Positions 16,997-25,597 of a stretch of 64,000 nt of DNA are shown here, piece after piece; position 1 is the stretch's first letter; each line of letters opens with the position of its first letter. The stretch covers positions 236,864-300,863 of the forward strand of contig JAJFFN010000035.1 in the NCBI GenBank assembly GCA_021776635.1, written 5' to 3'. The stretch is from Robiginitomaculum sp. GTDB lineage: Bacteria; Pseudomonadota; Alphaproteobacteria; Caulobacterales; Maricaulaceae. Below the pieces are notes generated by a model. That model ran no database searches. It saw only the letters and a program-made list of their open reading frames with translations, and was not told where the DNA came from. The position numbers were made by a program, and so were the translations under genes.

Positions 16997-17815
16997 ATGG
17001 ACGTTTTATTGGAAAAGCTCGGGCAATTGCCTGACCTATTAATAGGCTTTGCACCAAAATTATTGCTGGCTTTGCTTATATTTTTCATCGGGAAATTTAT
17101 ACTGCGCAAAGTGATGAAAACCGTCCATGAATTAGCGCTAAAAATCCCCAATATTGACCAAACACTGGCCGGATTTTTTGTCTCTATCATTCAATTTGCC
17201 GGCATGGGTATTCTGATTGTGGCGGCTTTGACGGCGCTGTCTATTGATTTAGGTTTTTTGGCGACAATAGTTACCGCTTTGGTGTTAGCGCTCGGCTTTG
17301 CCCTACAAGGAACATTGGGCGACTTGGCCTCGGGTATTTTAATTGTTGTTTTTCGCCCCTTTAGTATTGGCGACCTTGTTGAATTGAATGGTTCAAAAGG
17401 ATTTGTCACCCATCTATCTTTGTTTTCGACTCGGATGAGAACTTCGGACAATGTTGAAATTATCGTGGCGAATGGGGATGCAATTGGCAATACGATCAAA
17501 AACTATTTTGCATATGATAAAGGTCGCCTCGACATGGATTTTGGTGTCAGCTATGATGCGGATATTGATAAATCGATTGCCACTATTCTAACGGCGACAA
17601 ACGGGGACGATCGTATATTCCAAAATCCGCCACCTTGGGCCAAAGTTGTAAATTTGGGCGACAGCACGGTTGATATTCAACTGCGCGTCTGGTGCGATCC
17701 AGATAATGTGCGTAAAGTCAAAATGGATATCCCTTACCGCGTGAAAAATGCCCTTGATAAAGCAGGTATAGAAATCCCTTATCCCCACGCCGTTATCATT
17801 CAAAGAGAGGCATAA
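16997..17815 (+). CDS. Small-conductance mechanosensitive channel, MscS family (first of tandem pair)
   Basis: A 272-residue channel of minimal MscS length that releases solutes on hypo-osmotic shock. Three TM helices are visible: about 10-35 (LLIGFAPKLLLALLIFFIGKF), about 55-80 and the pore-lining TM3 (LATIVTALVLALGFALQGTLGDLASG), which has the Gly/Ala packing of the family. The cytoplasmic beta-domain follows (FRPFSIGDLVELNGSKGFV, NVEIIVANGDAIGNTIKNY), then the alpha/beta cage ending IPYPHAVIIQR. It sits 3 bp before a paralogue, so the two are probably co-transcribed. Confidence 0.94.
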   Translation: MDVLLEKLGQLPDLLIGFAPKLLLALLIFFIGKFILRKVMKTVHELALKIPNIDQTLAGFFVSIIQFAGMGILIVAALTALSIDLGFLATIVTALVLALGFALQGTLGDLASGILIVVFRPFSIGDLVELNGSKGFVTHLSLFSTRMRTSDNVEIIVANGDAIGNTIKNYFAYDKGRLDMDFGVSYDADIDKSIATILTATNGDDRIFQNPPPWAKVVNLGDSTVDIQLRVWCDPDNVRKVKMDIPYRVKNALDKAGIEIPYPHAVIIQREA

Positions 17816-17818
17816 GCC

Positions 17819-18670
17819 ATGGACAATGCTATGGAAAATTTATCAGAAACGGCGACGCAATATTGGGATAAATATAGCGATTTAGCTCTTGGCAATGTCA
17901 TCACATTTGCGCCAAAGCTTATTGGTGCTTTATTTATTTTATGGCTGGGTACAGCCATTGCTGGTCGCCTCCAGCGCCGGATATTAAACCATACGGAAAA
18001 AAGCCCGCGCATGGATACCACCCTCGGTAACTTTTTGGCTTCTATCATAAAATATGCCATAATATTTGCGGCGTTTCTAGGTGCGGCCAGCTTGGTCGGT
18101 ATTGAGATCGCCGCTATTTTCACAGTATTTGCCGCCATGACTTTGGCAATTGGTTTGGCCTTGCAAGGCACAATGGGCAATGTTGCGGCGGGCATTTTAT
18201 TGATGGTATTTCGGCCTTACAGGGTCGGCGATTATGTAGAAGCGGACGGCGTTGAAGGCCATGTCGACGAGATAAATGTATTTACTTCAACATTGCGCAC
18301 CCTAGATAATGTCAAACTTATTTTATCTAATGGCGGTGCTTGGCGTTCGACCATCAAAAATTATTCATCCCTAGGCGTGCGCCGTCTCGACATGGTTTTT
18401 GGTATTGATTACGGAGATGATATGGACAAGGCCATCAAAATTATCAAAGACACGTCCGCAAAGCACGCAGATGTTATGACAAAGCCTGCCGCTCCGTGGG
18501 CAAAGGTGGAAAATCTAGGGGAAAGTTCCGTGGATATCCAGTTGCGGGTTTGGTGCAAACCTGAGCATTATTGGGACACGAAATTTGATTTAACCAAATC
18601 CATCAAGGAAGCCTTTGATAAAAACGGTATCACAATACCCTATCCACATCAGGTTGAAATAGGGGGTTGA
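17819..18670 (+). CDS. Small-conductance mechanosensitive channel, MscS family (second of tandem pair)
   Basis: A 283-residue MscS paralogue of the preceding gene. It has three TM segments, with TM3 reading AIFTVFAAMTLAIGLALQGTMGNVAAG, then FRPYRVGDYVEADGVEGHV and VDIQLRVWCKPEHYW, ending IPYPHQVEIGG. The pair shares the motifs LGESSVDIQLRVWC / LGDSTVDIQLRVWC, so it arose by tandem duplication. Divergent loop sequences argue the event is old. The two could form homo- or heteroheptamers with different tension thresholds; the sequence does not say which. Confidence 0.94.
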   Translation: MDNAMENLSETATQYWDKYSDLALGNVITFAPKLIGALFILWLGTAIAGRLQRRILNHTEKSPRMDTTLGNFLASIIKYAIIFAAFLGAASLVGIEIAAIFTVFAAMTLAIGLALQGTMGNVAAGILLMVFRPYRVGDYVEADGVEGHVDEINVFTSTLRTLDNVKLILSNGGAWRSTIKNYSSLGVRRLDMVFGIDYGDDMDKAIKIIKDTSAKHADVMTKPAAPWAKVENLGESSVDIQLRVWCKPEHYWDTKFDLTKSIKEAFDKNGITIPYPHQVEIGG

Positions 18671-18997
18671 GGTGCAGGTAAATTAGGCGGTAAGTGCTAC
18701 AGATGACGCCGCCGTCAGCACATTGTTTTTTAGAATATCATGGCGTTGTCAACTGTACCCATTATGAACTTGCTGTGTGTCTCTATCGGGATATAGCCAA
18801 TCCCCAGAGGTTTTTGGTTGTTGGCTTGAGGTTATTGGCTTGAGGGTATTGCCGCTATTCTTAATTTTCAAAACAAATTTTTTCATAAATAAGCTCTTAT
18901 TATGCAATAACTAAATGACTAAATTAGTTTAGTCATTTAGTTATATCACTCTGTGAGCGAGGTCTGCGGGGCAGTTCATGAAGAAAAATTCAGAGCG
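18671..18997. other. 327-bp convergent intergenic region
   Basis: The region lies between the second MscS gene and the convergent coiled-coil protein gene. It contains a small imperfect direct repeat (TTGGCTTGAGG twice near 18822-18845) and the long AT-rich hairpin at 18907-18944. No ORF with a plausible start and Shine-Dalgarno is seen, and no tRNA-like structure was recognised. Confidence 0.6.
18907..18944. repeat. 38-bp AT-rich perfect hairpin (17-bp arms, 4-nt loop)
   Basis: ATAACTAAATGACTAAA pairs without mismatch with TTTAGTCATTTAGTTAT around a TTAG loop. It lies between two convergent genes, where a bidirectional terminator would be expected. Neither side has a clear T-run, and the stem is almost all A/T, so it could instead be an operator-like or structural site. 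Confidence 0.7.
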
Positions 18998-20842
18998 TTA
19001 TTTTTTGCCTGTTTTTGCCGCCGCCAGTTTGGCTTCCAGTGCAGCAATTTGGCGCTTGCATCTTTCTATAGCTTCGATGCCGCGCGCGATTTCTTTGTCC
19101 ATGTAATCTCTGTTGGCTTTAATTTTTATCATTTCGGCTTCAACCGCTCGGGCATCTGTGCCGTCATCAGTATGAGCGAAATTGTTTTCGCTCAACCAGT
19201 CGCGCAATTCTTGACCGCCTGAATCTCCATGGGCTTTGGTACCGGGAATAAGCTGGCTTTGACGAATGACGGCTAAACCATAAGCTGCCTGCATGACGCC
19301 AAGCAACATTCCAGTCCCGGCAGGCGCCCCTGGAGCTCCGCTTGCAGTCTGTACGGTATCGACGAAAACATTATAACCATGTTCTAGATATTGATCAAAA
19401 AGACTTGTGGGTGTGGGCGGATTTTTTGCCGCGTTTTTCTGAGATCTAAAATAACCGTTTTGTTTATAGGCATTAAAAGCACCCGTCATTTGGCGCATTT
19501 TTTCTTTCCATTGTTTTTCCAAATTTTTACAGGCTTTGCGTTTCTTCTTAAGCTCCTTTTCCAAATTTCGGACACCTTGAGCAATGGCTTCTTTGCGGGC
19601 TTTGTCTGCCTTCTTTTTGGCCTCACCTTCTTCGTAATTGGCAATACCGACCGCGTGGGCAGCCGCTTTTTTAGCGTTGTCCAGTTTCTTTTGTGCGTCC
19701 GTTAGCGCCGCAGTTGCCCCTTTGCACTCAAGTGCTTTGGCGTTATATTTATTTGTTGCGGCATTGGCATCGGTTTGGGCTTGCCTGGCATTTGCTTGGG
19801 CCGCCTTAGCCGCTCGCTGCGCTTCTTCTGCGGCTTGTTTGCGGGCGGCATAAGAATTGGTAATTTTTTTATACGCGGCCTTGGCTTCGTCCCATTCCTT
19901 TTTAAACTTATCGACCTGCTCTTTGGCACTTTGAGCCCTTAGTCCGCCACTCCCGCCGTCCTGACCCAGTACTATTTTAAAATATTTTATAGCGACCCTA
20001 GCTTGCGTGTCAGCCTTATCTATGGCCTTTTGTGCATCCGCCTTGTCTTTCTCGAAGTCGGCAAGTTCTTTTGCTGCCGCGTTCGCTGCACCTTGTGCAT
20101 TTGCAGCGTCTTGGGCTGCGATGGCCGCCTTACGTTTGGCGGCTTCCATGGCCGCTTTAAGCCGTGCCAATTCTCGTTCACAATCACTTTTTTTCAACCG
20201 AGCCGCTCGCACATCATCTCTGGCTTTCTCGCCTCTTGTTTGGGCGGATTTAACAGCATTTCGAACGATATAAAGCCGGTTCCTTTGCTCAGCCGTCAAT
20301 AAGTTTTCATCTGTCGTACTGATAGATGGTTCAAGAGCAATATTTGACGGTTGATATGGTTGTAGGCCAGCATAGGGGTTTGTTGGCTCGGGGATGTTGG
20401 CGCCGTTGTTTGGGTCTGCTGGATCCGCTACCTTCACTTTCAAAACAATGTCCTGTCCGTGTTCAATACAGGACGCAAAAATAAACCAACCGCATGATGT
20501 GCACCGTGCCGTTAGGTGGCTGTAATAGATTCCCGCCTGCGTATAGGTAAAATCTAGCTGTGCCTGTATTGATTTTTTTTGCCCGGGACCTAGTCCTGGA
20601 ACACTGGTGCCGCCGGGCGTGAGCAGCCACGGCGTACTGTCAATTTCAAATTCAAAATTTTGCGCCGTATCGCAGTCTACATTCACTGCGGTTAATTTAA
20701 GAGGATAAACCTGCCCCTGTTCGCGGGTTCCAAGATCGCTGATTGGGATTTGGCTTTCTTGGGCATTTGCCATTGATTGGCTGAACAATGCAAACGGGAA
20801 GCACAAAAGTGCGTACCAAAAAATGTGTCTAAATACGGTCAT
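18998..20842 (-). CDS. Exported protein with N-terminal Ig-like domain and long Ala-rich coiled coil
   Basis: A 614-residue protein of unknown function. The N-terminus is a Sec signal peptide (FWYALLCFPFALFSQSMANAQ). Residues about 30-150 look like a beta-sandwich (TPWLLTPGGTSVPGLGPGQK; ARCTSCGWFIFASCIEHGQD) with five cysteines. From about 200 to 480 there is an Ala/Lys/Glu-rich coiled coil with almost no hydrophobic patch larger than a heptad position. A globular part (about 500-560) and a final coiled coil (YMDKEIARGIEAIERCKRQI) follow. It is probably a periplasmic spacer or scaffold. It is not part of an evident operon. Confidence 0.75.
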   Translation of the reverse strand: MTVFRHIFWYALLCFPFALFSQSMANAQESQIPISDLGTREQGQVYPLKLTAVNVDCDTAQNFEFEIDSTPWLLTPGGTSVPGLGPGQKKSIQAQLDFTYTQAGIYYSHLTARCTSCGWFIFASCIEHGQDIVLKVKVADPADPNNGANIPEPTNPYAGLQPYQPSNIALEPSISTTDENLLTAEQRNRLYIVRNAVKSAQTRGEKARDDVRAARLKKSDCERELARLKAAMEAAKRKAAIAAQDAANAQGAANAAAKELADFEKDKADAQKAIDKADTQARVAIKYFKIVLGQDGGSGGLRAQSAKEQVDKFKKEWDEAKAAYKKITNSYAARKQAAEEAQRAAKAAQANARQAQTDANAATNKYNAKALECKGATAALTDAQKKLDNAKKAAAHAVGIANYEEGEAKKKADKARKEAIAQGVRNLEKELKKKRKACKNLEKQWKEKMRQMTGAFNAYKQNGYFRSQKNAAKNPPTPTSLFDQYLEHGYNVFVDTVQTASGAPGAPAGTGMLLGVMQAAYGLAVIRQSQLIPGTKAHGDSGGQELRDWLSENNFAHTDDGTDARAVEAEMIKIKANRDYMDKEIARGIEAIERCKRQIAALEAKLAAAKTGKK

Positions 20843-20954
20843 AAGCTGCCCCTGAACCGTTAATGTTTACCAAAATTGGCAATCAGGTAAAACCACTTAG
20901 CACAAAAGAGCAGATTTGTAAAATCACTGTAGCAGGTGAGTGAATTGCATATGC

Positions 20955-20979
20955 AAAAGGCAAGCGATTAGGCTTGCCT
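20955..20979 (-). terminator. Rho-independent terminator of rpsU
   Basis: On the minus strand AGGCAAGC, a 6-nt loop and GCTTGCCT form an 8-bp stem followed by TTTT, about 65 bp after the rpsU stop. Classic shape, modest T-run. Confidence 0.7.
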
Positions 20980-21045
20980 GCTGATAATTCGTATTTGTTT
21001 TATAATAGAAAGAGTTTAGAAGAAAAAAGCGTTGAGGTTCTGACC

Positions 21046-21282
21046 CTAGTAACGCCGTTTCTTTTTCTTCATCGGTAACAAGCCTTCAAGTTGGGCACGC
21101 TTACGAGCCAATTTGCGGACACGGCGAACGGCTTCTGCCTTTTCGCGTACGCGTTTTTCAGACGGTTTTTCGTAGTGTTTACGAGCTTTCATTTCGCGCA
21201 AAACGCCTTCGTTTTGCAATTTTTTCTTTAGAGCCCTGAGTGCCTGATCAACATTGTTCTGGCGTACGTAAATTTCAACCAT
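21046..21282 (-). CDS. rpsU: 30S ribosomal protein S21
   Basis: A 78-residue basic protein of the small ribosomal subunit, close to mRNA and the anti-Shine-Dalgarno region. [20 protein letters not shown] and [20 protein letters not shown] are diagnostic of S21. The C-terminus is extremely basic (MKKKKRRY). Length is slightly above the enterobacterial form (71 aa), as is common in alphaproteobacteria. It is monocistronic here, with its own terminator, and divergent from the hydrolase gene. Confidence 0.96.
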   Translation of the reverse strand: MVEIYVRQNNVDQALRALKKKLQNEGVLREMKARKHYEKPSEKRVREKAEAVRRVRKLARKRAQLEGLLPMKKKKRRY

Positions 21283-21464
21283 GTATTCGTCTGCTTTCTA
21301 GTATGTGAGCCGCGCGTGTCTATGCACAGGCGAGCTGCGTAAAATCTGATGTGGCGGGTATGTAGCGGAGCAAATGCAGGGCGTCTAGGAAAAAAGCCAT
21401 TAAATGACAGGAAAATCTTCCATTTGTGGCTGATATGAGACAGTTTGTGCAAAATAGCTAGAAA

Positions 21465-22454
21465 ATGAAAGATGATATGGGTTTCCCAAAAGCAAATATA
21501 GTCGATGCGGGTGAAGTGAGAATCGCCACTTATGAACGGGGTGTCCCCCACGCTATGAAGGATGCGCCGCCCGTACTTTTGATACATGGGTGGCCTGAAA
21601 TTGCCTATTCGTGGAAGCATCAGTTGCCAGCCCTAGCAGACGCTGGCTACCGCGCCGTAGCCATGGATGTGCGCGGTTTTGGTCATTCCGATGCGCCTCG
21701 GGATGTCGGTGCTTACACTATCGAAAAACTGGTTGGAGATATAGAAGGCGTGCTCGGTGCCCTGGGTATCCGCGAAGTCGTGCTCTGCGGCCATGATTGG
21801 GGCGGCATTATTGTTTGGCATGCGGCGCGAATGTTAGAAAACCGGGTGAGGGGCGTGATTTCCGTCTGTACGCCCCATATGAAACACCCGCCCGCGGACC
21901 CCATAGAAATTTTTAAACGCCGCCACGGAGACAAACATTATTTCGTCGCATTTCAAGAAGAGGGTGCCCCTGAAGCTATTTTTGAGCAAGACCCACTGGC
22001 CGTGTTTAAAATGTTGTTTCGTAAAACACCGCCGGGCACAAAATTAACATCTGAAATGTTTTATCTGGTTGAACATTACAAAGCCTATCTGGCTGCGGGT
22101 ACGCCTGACTTGCCCGGACAAGTGATGAGCGATGCAGACTTGCAAGTATATGCTGGTGCGTATCTAAATTCCGGTTTTCACGGCGGGGTGAACCTTTACC
22201 GAAACACGACACATAACTGGCATCATGATAAAAAACTAAGTGATGATATTAACCAGCCAAGCCTGATGATTAGTACGGCGGACGATCTGTTTTTACCACC
22301 AGAACATACGCAGCCAATGGTGCAGATGATACCAGACTTGGAACGTGTCGTTGTACCGGATTGCGGGCACTGGGCTATGTGGGAGAAGCCGGACGCCATC
22401 AATACACATATGATTGAATGGCTAGAGCGTAAAATGGGACTTAGATACTTTTAG
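21465..22454 (+). CDS. Alpha/beta-hydrolase, soluble epoxide hydrolase-like
   Basis: A 329-residue alpha/beta-hydrolase. The oxyanion motif HGWPEIAYSWKHQLPAL (about 45-61) and DVRGFGHSDAP are typical of epoxide hydrolases. The nucleophile is Asp rather than Ser in CGHDWGGIIVWHAAR, as in epoxide hydrolases and haloalkane dehalogenases. The catalytic His lies in PDCGHWAMWEKPDAIN near the C-terminus. HGxP plus the cap-domain layout favour epoxide hydrolase. Starts at 21465 or 21477 are both possible. Substrate unknown; the AlkB-bearing genome makes hydrocarbon epoxides plausible. Confidence 0.88.
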   Translation: MKDDMGFPKANIVDAGEVRIATYERGVPHAMKDAPPVLLIHGWPEIAYSWKHQLPALADAGYRAVAMDVRGFGHSDAPRDVGAYTIEKLVGDIEGVLGALGIREVVLCGHDWGGIIVWHAARMLENRVRGVISVCTPHMKHPPADPIEIFKRRHGDKHYFVAFQEEGAPEAIFEQDPLAVFKMLFRKTPPGTKLTSEMFYLVEHYKAYLAAGTPDLPGQVMSDADLQVYAGAYLNSGFHGGVNLYRNTTHNWHHDKKLSDDINQPSLMISTADDLFLPPEHTQPMVQMIPDLERVVVPDCGHWAMWEKPDAINTHMIEWLERKMGLRYF

Positions 22455-22478
22455 GGGTGTTTTAAATTGGTGTTATTT

Positions 22479-23636
22479 TTAAAGACATTTATATAATACG
22501 TCTATCAACCGCAAAGGCCGTGCGTCGCCGAGCAAAGAATGGCTTTGTTTGTTCATGACATAGGCGCAGGTTACGCCTGCCTTCCGGTCAGCAAATGCGC
22601 ATGATCCGCCCCAGCCTGAATGGCCAAGTGTTTCTGCGTTTGGGCCGTAGAAATGGTTGGGCGTGTTGCGCATGAGGCCTGCTGCAAATGATAAATTAAA
22701 TGGTAAAACTAGGTCAGGCCCTGAGATCCTTTCTTTTAAGAGAGCATCCAATGTAGTTTCAGAGAAATAACGTGTAGTGCCAATATGTCCGTCCAGCGCC
22801 AGCCGCATCAGGCGTGCCAGTGATTTAGCCGTACCGTGCCCATTTGCGCCCGCAAATTCTGCTTCGCGCCAGGCGGTAGCGCCGCGCCCACCCGGTGATG
22901 ACCATTTTTGTAAGAAGGCCGCTTTGGTCGCTGGATTAATTTCGCCGAAATCCGACAGGGCGCGGGGTTTGTGCAATGCGGCGATACGGTCGTGTTCGCT
23001 TTGCGGAGTGCCTAAATGAAAATCTATGTTTTCTTGTGCGCAAATATCTTCGCGTAAGATTGTGCCGAGCGTTCTGTTTTGCGCATCCGCCCGCCTTGCA
23101 ATCTCACCTGCTAAAAATCCAAATGAAAGGGGATGATACCCGCTCCTCGTGCCGGGCGGCCAAATAGGTTTTTGGGCGGCCAAGCATGCACATATCTCGT
23201 CCCAGTCGAACCAGTCTTCAGCTTGCATTGGCTCGGTAATGCCAGATAGACCAGCCTGATGAGAAAGCACTTGAGCAATAGTTAAATCGCCTTTGCCGTG
23301 GGCTGAAAATTCTGGCCACAGACTAGCGACAGTTTGTTCGTAATCCACACGGTCTTGCTCAACCAACCAAGCAATGACAATCGCCGCCACGGCTTTGGTA
23401 GTAGAAAACACTGGCACCACTGTATTGATCTCCCACGGTGTATCGCCGCGCCGGTCTTTTATCCCGCCTATTAAATCAATAACAAGTTTGCCGCCTTTAT
23501 AAACACAAAAACCTGCGCCAGCTTCCAAGCCGTCTGCAAAATTAGCCACAAATGCTTCTTGAACAGGCTCAAAAGTAGTCTCTACATAACCGGCGACATT
23601 ATAAGTATCAGAATATTTTTTCATTTCAGTTTTCAT
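22479..23636 (-). CDS. Serine hydrolase of the class C beta-lactamase / EstB esterase family
   Basis: A 385-residue protein with the penicillin-binding-protein fold. The active-site SxxK is VFSTTKAVAAIV (STTK, about residue 88). The Tyr motif appears as SGYHPLSFGFLAGEI, where YxN is replaced by YHP, and the third motif is HSGWGGS. This combination matches EstB-type esterases rather than true beta-lactamases. There is no signal peptide, so it is cytoplasmic, again unlike AmpC. Natural substrate unknown. Convergent with the hydrolase gene and divergent from arsC. Confidence 0.87.
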   Translation of the reverse strand: MKTEMKKYSDTYNVAGYVETTFEPVQEAFVANFADGLEAGAGFCVYKGGKLVIDLIGGIKDRRGDTPWEINTVVPVFSTTKAVAAIVIAWLVEQDRVDYEQTVASLWPEFSAHGKGDLTIAQVLSHQAGLSGITEPMQAEDWFDWDEICACLAAQKPIWPPGTRSGYHPLSFGFLAGEIARRADAQNRTLGTILREDICAQENIDFHLGTPQSEHDRIAALHKPRALSDFGEINPATKAAFLQKWSSPGGRGATAWREAEFAGANGHGTAKSLARLMRLALDGHIGTTRYFSETTLDALLKERISGPDLVLPFNLSFAAGLMRNTPNHFYGPNAETLGHSGWGGSCAFADRKAGVTCAYVMNKQSHSLLGDARPLRLIDVLYKCL

Positions 23637-23692
23637 AAGAAGAAATATGCTTATAAGGTGTGTTAAATCAATGCGTAAAAAGAGAAAGTTTC

Positions 23693-24052
23693 ATGCCAAA
23701 TAAAATGACTGCAAAAATTTATCATAACCCACGGTGTTCTAAATCCCGTCAAACCCTTGCTTTGTTGACGGACAGGGGCGTGACGCCACAAATTATCGAA
23801 TATCTGAAGGTTGCGCCAACAGAAACAGAAATTCGCGAATTGGCTAAAATGCTCGGTATTTCATCAGTGCGCGACATGATGCGGACTGGCGAAAGCATAT
23901 ATAAAGAGTTGAATTTGAAAAATGTGGACGATGAAAACAAACTTATCAATGCAATGGTCGAAAACCCAAAGCTGTTAGAAAGACCAATTGTGATAAATGG
24001 CGGAAAAGCTAAAATCGGGCGTCCACCAGAAGGCGTATTGTCCTTATTTTAG
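23693..24052 (+). CDS. arsC: Arsenate reductase, glutaredoxin-type (ArsC family)
   Basis: A 119-residue thioredoxin-fold reductase. The catalytic Cys is in IYHNPRCSKSRQTLALL (about residue 14), and the C-terminal arginine region reads ERPIVINGGKAKIGRPPEGVLSLF. ATG 23693 follows AGAGAAAG; the in-frame ATG at 23660 lacks a Shine-Dalgarno. No arsB, acr3 or arsR is adjacent, so it may serve general redox or background arsenate tolerance. A 19-bp tandem duplication runs over its stop codon. Confidence 0.92.
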   Translation: MPNKMTAKIYHNPRCSKSRQTLALLTDRGVTPQIIEYLKVAPTETEIRELAKMLGISSVRDMMRTGESIYKELNLKNVDDENKLINAMVENPKLLERPIVINGGKAKIGRPPEGVLSLF

Positions 24053-24074
24053 TTTATTGTCCTTATTTTAGTTT
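24037..24074. repeat. Tandem 19-bp duplication spanning the arsC stop codon
   Basis: ATTGTCCTTATTTTAGTTT occurs twice back to back without mismatch (24037-24055 and 24056-24074). The first unit contains the arsC stop; the second lies outside the gene and so has no coding effect. Confidence 0.9.
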
Positions 24075-24184
24075 GTTAGCCCTAAAAACCTACAAAAAAT
24101 ACTTCTGATAAACGAGTTGTTAAGCATAACGGTTCATCAAGTCATTAACCATAGTGCATGTTTGCACTGAACCCGTATTGGGAA

Positions 24185-25486
24185 ATGACGATGAGAAGAG
24201 TTATGCAAGTAAGTACGTGTACTAAGATTATAGTTTTATCTAGTACTACAATCTTGTTATCAGGGTGTTCTTGGCTAGGCATTGGCGGTGGCAACGCGTC
24301 TTATCAAGCACAAAACCTTCGTTATGAGGGTAGTGCAAACACTCAGCAAGGTCACCAAGTAGGTCAAAGAGCTTTGGGGCGTTGCCAAATTACGTCGCCA
24401 ACACAACGCATCCCGCAGGGGTGCCGACCCGAAGAAGTAACGCTTGCCATAAATTCACCGGCAACAGGGTATCCGCAACAAGCCCAATATACCAATAATG
24501 GTTATGGTTCCCATGTAGGTGCTGCGCAAACGGCACAAGCAGGGTATGCACCACAAGTAAAAGCAAAACGCCCAAGATTGCGCGGCCAATTTGGTCTTGA
24601 AATTGACCGTAGTGTTGGCGGAGAATTATATGCAACCGAAATCACGCCGCTTGTTGCCGCATATGATAGACCGACCTTTGAAGAAGGCTCTGTTACAGGC
24701 ACTGTAGCTGATGGTACGGTAACACGGCAAATATATACCAGCAGTCCGGCCCGTATAGGTGAGATACTTACGCCTAAAATTAGTTTTGCTGACGTATACT
24801 CAGCGCCGCTAAGAATAAGTGGTGGATTTGAGTATATAATGGGCGATCATGCAACCGTATATGCCAATGCGGGATACACCCGTGCAGAAGGAAAAAAAGG
24901 CGGGAGTGTAGCCATAAATGAAGAATTGCTACATATTACCGAGGTAGAGACTTATATAACAGATCCGGCAGATGGCGTCGTCGGCACATCCCTTGGTACA
25001 ACGTCAGGCGCAATATTCTTGCCAAATGAAAATGCCGCATTATTTGACTATGATTTCAATGAGCTGAGCAAATACGATTTTGAAGTTGGTGGACGGTATT
25101 ATTTCAATCCAATTTTAGCAAATTCATTGCAACGCCCGTTAACACCATTCGTCAGTGCTTCAGGTGGTGCCGCACATTATAATGCAACAACGGTTAGCGA
25201 GAACCAACGACAACGTTTTCTAGTCAGAGCCTTTGACGGCACCCAAGTTAATCCGTCTGGTGATTTTTATGATGTTAGCTTTGGTGCACCAACACAGATA
25301 TATGATGCGCAATGGGTGCCATACGGCGCCGTAAAAGCAGGTCTGGAATGGCAAATGACGCCAAAAACCGCTTTGGCATTTGAAGCGGGCGTAAAATATG
25401 AAGCTGCTAGAGATTTTTCAAATGGCACACAGGGGGATGATCTTGTTTCCATTCCTGTGACCATTCGCGGTAGTTACAATTTTTAA
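24185..25486 (+). CDS. Lipoprotein with C-terminal outer-membrane beta-barrel-like domain (paralogue 1)
   Basis: From ATG 24185 the protein is 433 residues. The signal peptide ends in a lipobox (TTILLSGCSWLGIGGGN), so Cys 28 is probably lipidated. A Gln/Gly/Tyr-rich linker (about 30-120) precedes a beta-rich domain with alternating aromatic strands (FGLEIDRSVGGELYA, LRISGGFEYIMGDHATVYANAGYT, KYDFEVGGRYYFNP) and a terminal strand VSIPVTIRGSYNF. A C-terminal Phe is the hallmark of BAM-inserted barrels. The two downstream genes share the lipobox and the end motif. The start is uncertain (24158, 24185 or 24203), with no strong Shine-Dalgarno. Function unknown. Confidence 0.75.
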   Translation: MTMRRVMQVSTCTKIIVLSSTTILLSGCSWLGIGGGNASYQAQNLRYEGSANTQQGHQVGQRALGRCQITSPTQRIPQGCRPEEVTLAINSPATGYPQQAQYTNNGYGSHVGAAQTAQAGYAPQVKAKRPRLRGQFGLEIDRSVGGELYATEITPLVAAYDRPTFEEGSVTGTVADGTVTRQIYTSSPARIGEILTPKISFADVYSAPLRISGGFEYIMGDHATVYANAGYTRAEGKKGGSVAINEELLHITEVETYITDPADGVVGTSLGTTSGAIFLPNENAALFDYDFNELSKYDFEVGGRYYFNPILANSLQRPLTPFVSASGGAAHYNATTVSENQRQRFLVRAFDGTQVNPSGDFYDVSFGAPTQIYDAQWVPYGAVKAGLEWQMTPKTALAFEAGVKYEAARDFSNGTQGDDLVSIPVTIRGSYNF

Positions 25487-25597
25487 CACTAAGTCTTTGA
25501 AATATATGTAAAATTAATCATTTGGTAAGACAAAAAAAAAGATTTGTTAAGCATATCATGGTTAATTATTAGGAAATGATTTTTAGAGGAGGCAAGT

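Noticed and set aside
22479..23636. True class C beta-lactamase
   Set aside because: No signal peptide, and the YxN motif is replaced by YHP; the pattern fits an EstB-type esterase.
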